A stretch of DNA of 12,108 nt from positions 1 to 12,108 of the forward strand of contig PWFZ01000384.1 of NCBI GenBank assembly GCA_003555185.1. The letters are read 5' to 3'. Under the pieces are notes generated by a model, which did no database searches, was not told where the DNA came from, and saw nothing but the letters and a program-made list of their open reading frames with translations. This stretch comes from Balneolaceae bacterium (lineage in GTDB: Bacteria; Bacteroidota; Rhodothermia; Balneolales; Balneolaceae). Shown here one piece after another: positions 7,136 to 12,108 of this stretch (position 1 is the first letter of the stretch; each line of letters starts with the position of its first letter). Both the position numbers and the translations under genes were made by a program.

Positions 7136-8803
7136 ATGTATAAAGTATCAGCTCTGGTTCTCGTCTTTCTGTTTCTTTTCTCCTGTTCACAACCAAATAA
7201 GGGTAAAATTGTCCACAACATAAACGGTTATACTCTTCAGGGGGATGATGTTCATATGTTTGAAGCGATTGCTTTTCGGGATGGCAAAGTGATTCAAACC
7301 GGACCTGAGGATGAAATTTTGGATACGTATTCCGGTTTTGACCTGTACGATGGAAATGGAAGAACGATGCTTCCCGGGTTAATTGATGCTCATGTACACG
7401 TGATGGGACTGGGATTTCGTGAAATGGATGTGGATCTGTCAGGAATCAGGACACTGGAAGAAACACTCGATAAAATTAAAGAGTATGCAGAAGCTCATCC
7501 TGATGCCGAATGGATTCGGGGCAGGGGATGGAATCAGGTTCTTTGGAAAGAAAATGAATTTCCCACAGCCGAAGATATCGATAGCGTGGTAGATGATCGT
7601 CCGGTTTGGTTAACAAGAGTTGATGGTCATGCCGGATGGGCAAACAGCCTGGCTATGGAATTATCAGGCATTAGCCGGGAGACACCGGATGTTCAGGGAG
7701 GCCGAATTTTACGTGATGGACGTGGAGATGCAACAGGAGTATTTGTTGATGCAACCATGAGCTACATATCAAAATATATACCTGAAAGAACGGCTGAAGA
7801 ACAGCAAATGGCACTTCAATTGGCACTCGAAACAATGGCCGAACATGGATTAACGTCAGTTCATGATGCCAGAACGGATGAGTTTACCTGGGATATGTAC
7901 AAAAATTTTGCTGACAGAGGCGATTTAAAAACCCGCATTTACGCAATGATTGCCGGAACCGGTGAGATTTTTGATAATCTATCTGAAGATGGCCCCATTA
8001 ACAGTTATGCTGATGATCAGCTGGCACTTAGAAGCGTGAAGATTTCATCAGATGGTGCATTAGGAAGTCGTGGTGCCGCTTTGATTGAAGAATATGAAGA
8101 CGATCCTGAAAATTACGGATTACTCTTTTTCGATCAGGACGAGCTTAATAGAATGTTGGTGAAAGGAGCTGAAGCCGGATTTCAAATGAATATCCACGCC
8201 ATAGGGGATGCCGCAAATCGTCAGGTTTTGGATGGGTTTGAATATGTAAATGAGCAGCTGGGTAATCAGAGTAATATGCGTCACCGAATAGAACATGCTC
8301 AAATTGTTCATCCGGACGATATTCCCCGATTTGTGAATCTGAACTTAGTTGCTTCCATGCAGCCAACACACGCTACCAGTGATATGAATATGGCTGAAGA
8401 CCGTGTAGGCTCAGAACGTATCAAAAGTTCATATGCATGGCAAACCTTTTTAGATCAGGGAACCGTTATTGCCGGAGGGTCTGATTTTCCCGTTGAACAA
8501 GTAAATCCTTTTTATGGACTTTATTCCGGAGTGACCCGTAAAGATCATGAAGGCATGCCGCCTGAAGGTTGGTATAGCGAGCAGGCGATGAGCAGGATAG
8601 AAGCGTTAAGAGCGTTTACAATCGATGCTGCGTATGGTGCCCATCAGGAAGAGATATTGGGCACACTTGAAGAAGGAAAATGGGCAGATTTTATCTTGAT
8701 TGACAGAGATTATTTTGAAGTTGATGCCTCAGAGATCTGGCAAATAAACGTTCTTGAAACATGGAAAGGCGGAGAACGGGTTTTTAACAAAGAGATTGAA
8801 TAA
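7136..8803 (+). CDS. Amidohydrolase lipoprotein of the YtcJ (Amidohydro_3) type
   Basis: A metal-dependent hydrolase of the amidohydrolase superfamily; natural substrates of YtcJ-like enzymes are mostly unknown. The 555 residues begin with a hydrophobic signal (2-16) and lipobox LFS-C17, so it is probably exported and lipid-anchored. This is followed by a beta-sandwich part (24-78) and the barrel. Metal and active-site candidates are IDAHVH (83-88, His86 and His88), VKISSDGALGSR (301-312, Lys303 as possible carboxylated lysine), NIHAIGD (352-358, His354), RIEHAQ (384-389, His387) and AGGSDFP (446-452, Asp450). The C-terminus returns to the sandwich (GTLEEGKWADFILID). All expected ligands are present. 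The stop TAA shares its last A with the nadE ATG (TAATG), so the two are translationally coupled, although a lipoprotein hydrolase and a cytosolic NAD synthetase have no obvious shared pathway. The substrate is not predicted. Confidence 0.92.
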   Translation: MYKVSALVLVFLFLFSCSQPNKGKIVHNINGYTLQGDDVHMFEAIAFRDGKVIQTGPEDEILDTYSGFDLYDGNGRTMLPGLIDAHVHVMGLGFREMDVDLSGIRTLEETLDKIKEYAEAHPDAEWIRGRGWNQVLWKENEFPTAEDIDSVVDDRPVWLTRVDGHAGWANSLAMELSGISRETPDVQGGRILRDGRGDATGVFVDATMSYISKYIPERTAEEQQMALQLALETMAEHGLTSVHDARTDEFTWDMYKNFADRGDLKTRIYAMIAGTGEIFDNLSEDGPINSYADDQLALRSVKISSDGALGSRGAALIEEYEDDPENYGLLFFDQDELNRMLVKGAEAGFQMNIHAIGDAANRQVLDGFEYVNEQLGNQSNMRHRIEHAQIVHPDDIPRFVNLNLVASMQPTHATSDMNMAEDRVGSERIKSSYAWQTFLDQGTVIAGGSDFPVEQVNPFYGLYSGVTRKDHEGMPPEGWYSEQAMSRIEALRAFTIDAAYGAHQEEILGTLEEGKWADFILIDRDYFEVDASEIWQINVLETWKGGERVFNKEIE

Positions 8804-10482
8804 TGCGAATACGGCTTGAACAATTAAACCCTACCATTGGGGATGTTGATGGGAATAAAAAGCTGATTTTATCAGCGCTGCGAAAAGCTGAAAATGAAGG
8901 CATTGATCTTCTGGTTCTTCCCGAACTTGGTTTGACCGGTTACCCGGTACAGGATCTTCTTGAAAAAGAGTTTTTTCGGGATTACTGTTACATGGCAAAC
9001 GAAAAGATCATAAAAGAGACCGGAAAAACAGCTCTTCTGTTTGGAAGTATCACGCCTAATAAAACTTCCATTGGCAGGAAAATGTATAACTCCGCATTAC
9101 TGGCCAGGGATGGTAAACTACTAAACGTAACTCATAAAACACTTTTGCCGACCTATGATGTGTTTGATGATCTTCGATATTTTGAACCAAACAGAGATTT
9201 TGAATACTTCGAGCTGGATGGCGTAAAGCTGGGTATTACGATATGTGAAGATATCTGGTACAATGACAATGAAATGCAGTATCACATCTATGATATAGAT
9301 CCCGCTGAGAAGATGAAAGAGTCCGGCGCCCGGGTGATTATCAATATTTCAGCATCGCCATTCACAAAATCCAAGCATGAAAATCGTGAATATTTATTGG
9401 GAAGCCATGCTAAACGGTTAGAGCTTCCTGTGCTGTATTGCAATCAGGTAGGTGCCCATACAGATCTTGTATTTGAAGGAGATTCAATGGCTTTTTCTGC
9501 TGAGGGAGATTTACTTGCCAATACAACTCCGTTTGAACCCTCATTCACTGATGTAACTTTCGAAAAGGAAACAGAAGTTGTATCGGCTAAAAAGTCCGGT
9601 ATACAATCTTTTCCTGCATCAAAAGAGGAGAGGGTTTTTAAAGCTATTAAACTGGGTCTGCAGGACTATTTAGAAAAAACAGGAATCGGCAAAAAAGTTG
9701 TGCTCGGATTAAGCGGGGGAATTGACTCCGCATTAGTCGCTGCCCTTGCCGTGGAAGCCCTCGGGGCAGAAAATGTGAGGGCAATAACGATGCCCAGTAC
9801 TTTCTCAAGTGAGGGAAGTATTTCTGATTCAGAAATTTTGTCACAAAACCTGGGAATAGAACTCTATAATATTCCGATTAAAGAAATTTTCAATCAGTTT
9901 GATGAATCTTTAAGTCCGGTCTTTAAAGATCTTCCCTTTAATACCGCAGAAGAAAATCTGCAAAGTCGTATCAGGGGAACTCTTTTGATGGCGTATTCAA
10001 ATAAGTTTGGTGATTTTCTGCTTGCAACCGGAAATAAGTCGGAATATGCAGTGGGTTATGCAACACTTTACGGAGACATGAATGGGGCCATTGCAATAAT
10101 TGGGGACCTATATAAAACGGAAGTTTTTAAACTTGCTAAATGGATGAATCAAACTCATTACAATAAGGAAGTAATTCCCGAGTCTGTTTTACAAAAACCA
10201 CCGAGTGCCGAACTTCGTCCCGATCAAAAAGATAGTGACTCGTTACCTGATTATGAGCTGTTGGATCAGATCTTGTATAGTTATATAGAAGAGCAACTTA
10301 GTGCAAAAGAAATTGCTGAAAAAACCGGGGAACCTAACGTGGTGAATAATGTACTTAAACTTGTCGATCGTAATGAATTCAAACGATTTCAAGCTCCACC
10401 TATCTTGAAGTTGTCCGCAAAGTCGTTTGGTTCAGGTAGAAGATGGCCGATGGTTCAAAATTGGACCGGAGTTGAATTTTAA
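8803..10482 (+). CDS. nadE: Glutamine-dependent NAD+ synthetase
   Basis: It makes NAD+ from nicotinate adenine dinucleotide, ATP and glutamine, the last step of NAD synthesis, in the cytoplasm. The 559 residues are a two-domain form. The N-terminal nitrilase-like glutaminase domain (1-265) has the Glu-Lys-Cys triad: LPELGLTGYP with Glu41, HKTLLPTYDVFDD with Lys112 and GITICEDIWY with Cys148. The C-terminal synthetase domain has the PP-loop LGLSGGIDSA (301-310) and LATGNKSEYAVGYATLYGD (407-425). It ends with KPPSAELRPDQKD (465-477) and a C-terminal GRRWPMVQNW. The glutaminase domain means it can use glutamine as well as free ammonia. The start ATG overlaps the stop of the upstream amidohydrolase gene by one base, giving a two-gene unit. 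About 106 bp without a clear hairpin terminator follow it. Confidence 0.97.
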   Translation: MRIRLEQLNPTIGDVDGNKKLILSALRKAENEGIDLLVLPELGLTGYPVQDLLEKEFFRDYCYMANEKIIKETGKTALLFGSITPNKTSIGRKMYNSALLARDGKLLNVTHKTLLPTYDVFDDLRYFEPNRDFEYFELDGVKLGITICEDIWYNDNEMQYHIYDIDPAEKMKESGARVIINISASPFTKSKHENREYLLGSHAKRLELPVLYCNQVGAHTDLVFEGDSMAFSAEGDLLANTTPFEPSFTDVTFEKETEVVSAKKSGIQSFPASKEERVFKAIKLGLQDYLEKTGIGKKVVLGLSGGIDSALVAALAVEALGAENVRAITMPSTFSSEGSISDSEILSQNLGIELYNIPIKEIFNQFDESLSPVFKDLPFNTAEENLQSRIRGTLLMAYSNKFGDFLLATGNKSEYAVGYATLYGDMNGAIAIIGDLYKTEVFKLAKWMNQTHYNKEVIPESVLQKPPSAELRPDQKDSDSLPDYELLDQILYSYIEEQLSAKEIAEKTGEPNVVNNVLKLVDRNEFKRFQAPPILKLSAKSFGSGRRWPMVQNWTGVEF

Positions 10483-10500
10483 AAAATGTGCTAAAACCCC

Positions 10501-10528
10501 TTGTGATTTTTTGCGTTTTCGCTATTAT
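10501..10528 (+). promoter_or_regulatory. Candidate promoter of the lytic transglycosylase gene
   Basis: TTGTGA (10501-10506) and TATTAT (10523-10528) are separated by 16 bp and lie 61 bp before the ATG at 10589. This is a housekeeping-sigma-like arrangement found by eye. No TAnnTTTG element is present in the 106 bp gap. A-rich and T-rich segments (10483-10488, 10507-10512) make a weak A/T pairing but no convincing terminator for nadE. Confidence 0.3.
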
Positions 10529-10588
10529 GTAGTGATCATTTAACACTCTCTCAAAAGACTCAAACTAATACCGCTTTACAAGAATTTT

Positions 10589-12108
10589 ATGAAACATATT
10601 TACCTGCTCATTATTACTTTCTTTATCTGTGATTTAGCCTTAGCTCAACAAGGCAATAATACTTCAGACGGGATTGATCCTCCTAAAAAATTATTACCCT
10701 ATTCCAATCCGTTAGTTGACGGGCAGAGCGAGGAATTTGAGAACGTTAGCCGTGAACCTAACGAGCTTGAAAAAGAGACAATGACGAGAATCTCGGATGT
10801 GTATCGAATGCATGTTCTTGCTATAGATGCACAAGTTCAAAATGATCTGGTTCAGGCAGAAAGCCATATAAACGATGCATTCGCCGCCATCCAATCTTTG
10901 ATGGATGATTATCCGGAAATTCAGAATAATAATCGGTTTGCGGCCCTTTATAGATCAGTAATGGCTGAGTATCGTGAATTTTACGCTATTTCTGAGCCAA
11001 TGAACGAGGTTGAAGGCGATATATTTATGATTCAAAGTGAACTTTTTGCGGAAAAAGATGAGTGGATTGCAGAAGGTTATAATTTACCGGATGGGCTTAC
11101 CTTTAACCGGACGTCAGTACCATTGGTTCAAAATCAACACGTGAACCGCCATTTAATGTACTACACCCTTCGTCGACCTGAAGTTATGGAAAGATGGCTG
11201 CAACGATCTGAGTATTACTTCCCAATGATGATAGAAATTTTTGAAGAGGAAGGCACGCCTACCGAACTGATTCACCTTTCAATGATTGAAAGTGGATTGG
11301 TGCCTACTGCCAGAAGCTGGGCATCTGCTTCTGGCTTATGGCAGTTTATGCGTGCAACAGGTTCTATGTATGGACTGGAGGTGAACTGGTGGATTGATGA
11401 ACGCCGTGATCCGGTTAAATCTACCCGTGCAGCAGCTCGCCACCTTAAAGATTTGCATGATGTGTGGGGTGATTGGCACCTGGCCATGGCGGGATATAAT
11501 ATTAGTCCGCGGGGACTTAGAAGAGCCATTCGCGCAGGAGGTGGAACAGAAGATTATTGGGTAGCATTTCCGCACCTTCCACGGGAAACCCGAGGATACG
11601 TGCCCGGTTTTATTGCGGCTACTATGATTTCAATGAATCCCACAGAGTTTGGATTTGAATCTAATTATGGTGGGGAGCGCTACACGTATGATGTTGCGCA
11701 TGTTGATGGGCTGATGCCACTGGATTTGCTGGCTGAAGCTGCCGGTATTACCACACAGGAATTAAAAGATTATAATCCTGAGCTATTAAGATGGGCAACC
11801 CCTCCGGGAAACAGCTACCCTTTAAAGCTTCCTAGTGGTAGTGTCGAACAATTTATGATCGCTTATCAGGAAATTCCACAGGATCAGCGCGCTGATGAAA
11901 TTACAATGCATACGGTAGCCAGCGGAGAAACCTTGGGTTTTATTGCCAGAAGATATGGTACATCCGTACGGTCTCTATATGAGACGAATGAAAATTTAAG
12001 CAGTACTATTCATCCCGGCCAGCGAATCGTTGTGCCAATTGCACCCGGTTCGATGGAAGAAATTTCTGCTGACCGTCCATCAAATCAACCGGGCGGAACT
12101 ACTGCAAG
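10589..12108 (+). CDS. MltD-like membrane-bound/secreted lytic transglycosylase with LysM domain (3' end outside the window)
   Basis: The open frame has 506 codons and no stop before the window ends. A signal peptide (1-19, ending ALA before Gln20) indicates export; no lipobox is present. Residues 20-190 are a hydrophilic, probably helical region that I do not recognise. The SLT catalytic domain spans about 200-345: LIHLSMIESGL with catalytic Glu234, SASGLWQFMRATG (246-258), DERRDP (270-275) and GDWHLAMAGYN (294-304). The family's usual AYNAGxG is here GYNISPRGLRRAI. Residues 373-415 look like a degenerate LysM-type repeat, and 440-483 is a clear LysM (HTVASGETLGFIARRYG ... IHPGQRIVVP), which binds glycan strands. 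Such enzymes cut MurNAc-GlcNAc bonds, forming 1,6-anhydro-MurNAc. More LysM repeats may follow beyond 12108. The gene begins 106 bp after nadE with its own likely promoter. Confidence 0.93.
   Translation, partial: MKHIYLLIITFFICDLALAQQGNNTSDGIDPPKKLLPYSNPLVDGQSEEFENVSREPNELEKETMTRISDVYRMHVLAIDAQVQNDLVQAESHINDAFAAIQSLMDDYPEIQNNNRFAALYRSVMAEYREFYAISEPMNEVEGDIFMIQSELFAEKDEWIAEGYNLPDGLTFNRTSVPLVQNQHVNRHLMYYTLRRPEVMERWLQRSEYYFPMMIEIFEEEGTPTELIHLSMIESGLVPTARSWASASGLWQFMRATGSMYGLEVNWWIDERRDPVKSTRAAARHLKDLHDVWGDWHLAMAGYNISPRGLRRAIRAGGGTEDYWVAFPHLPRETRGYVPGFIAATMISMNPTEFGFESNYGGERYTYDVAHVDGLMPLDLLAEAAGITTQELKDYNPELLRWATPPGNSYPLKLPSGSVEQFMIAYQEIPQDQRADEITMHTVASGETLGFIARRYGTSVRSLYETNENLSSTIHPGQRIVVPIAPGSMEEISADRPSNQPGGTTA

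Noticed and set aside
10483..10512. Possible nadE terminator from AAAAAAT and ATTTTTT
   Set aside because: Only A/T pairing with an open interior; no stable GC stem.
11272..11575. Two - strand frames opposite the transglycosylase gene
   Set aside because: They overlap the catalytic SLT domain coding region and are explained as antisense shadows.

Overview
The window looks like an ordinary stretch of chromosome from a moderately AT-rich bacterium of the Bacteroidota/FCB group. A Balneolales-type marine or halophilic lineage is my best guess, made from the style of the proteins and not from any search. Clues are that most starts lack a Shine-Dalgarno sequence, that several upstream regions carry exact matches to the Bacteroidota -7 promoter element TAnnTTTG, and that lipoprotein signals are common. 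I see no rRNA, tRNA, CRISPR array, integrase, transposase or phage gene.

Left part (1-3121): a truncated leftward gene with an SRPBCC-like N-terminus is divergent from ndk (nucleoside diphosphate kinase), which ends in a clear terminator. Next come a NamZ/DUF1343-type lipoprotein (probable exo-beta-N-acetylmuramidase), a second hairpin terminator, and the convergent gene rlmB (23S rRNA 2'-O-methyltransferase).

Middle (3122-4941): a divergent promoter region with short direct repeats precedes a tight three-gene unit. It encodes two unrecognised small two-helix membrane proteins and a cytoplasmic glycerophosphodiester phosphodiesterase. The 227 bp between this unit and pyrG are the least ordinary part of the window. 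They hold a pair of GGGA-tetraloop hairpins in inverted orientation, resembling a REP/BIME element, then a T-rich tract and a possible hairpin directly in front of the pyrG start.

Right part (4942-12108): pyrG (CTP synthase) overlaps a Nudix hydrolase gene by one base. A lipoprotein amidohydrolase of the YtcJ type likewise overlaps nadE (glutamine-dependent NAD+ synthetase) by one base. The window ends inside a secreted MltD-like lytic transglycosylase with LysM repeats.

Functionally, ndk, pyrG and nadE serve nucleotide and cofactor supply, and pyrG and nadE are both glutamine-dependent amidotransfer enzymes. The NamZ-like protein and the transglycosylase both act on peptidoglycan. No novel defence, secondary-metabolite or mobile system is evident. 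The points most worth a second look are the inverted hairpin pair before pyrG, the pyrG leader hairpin, the repeats in the 3122-3227 promoter region, and the two orphan membrane proteins.
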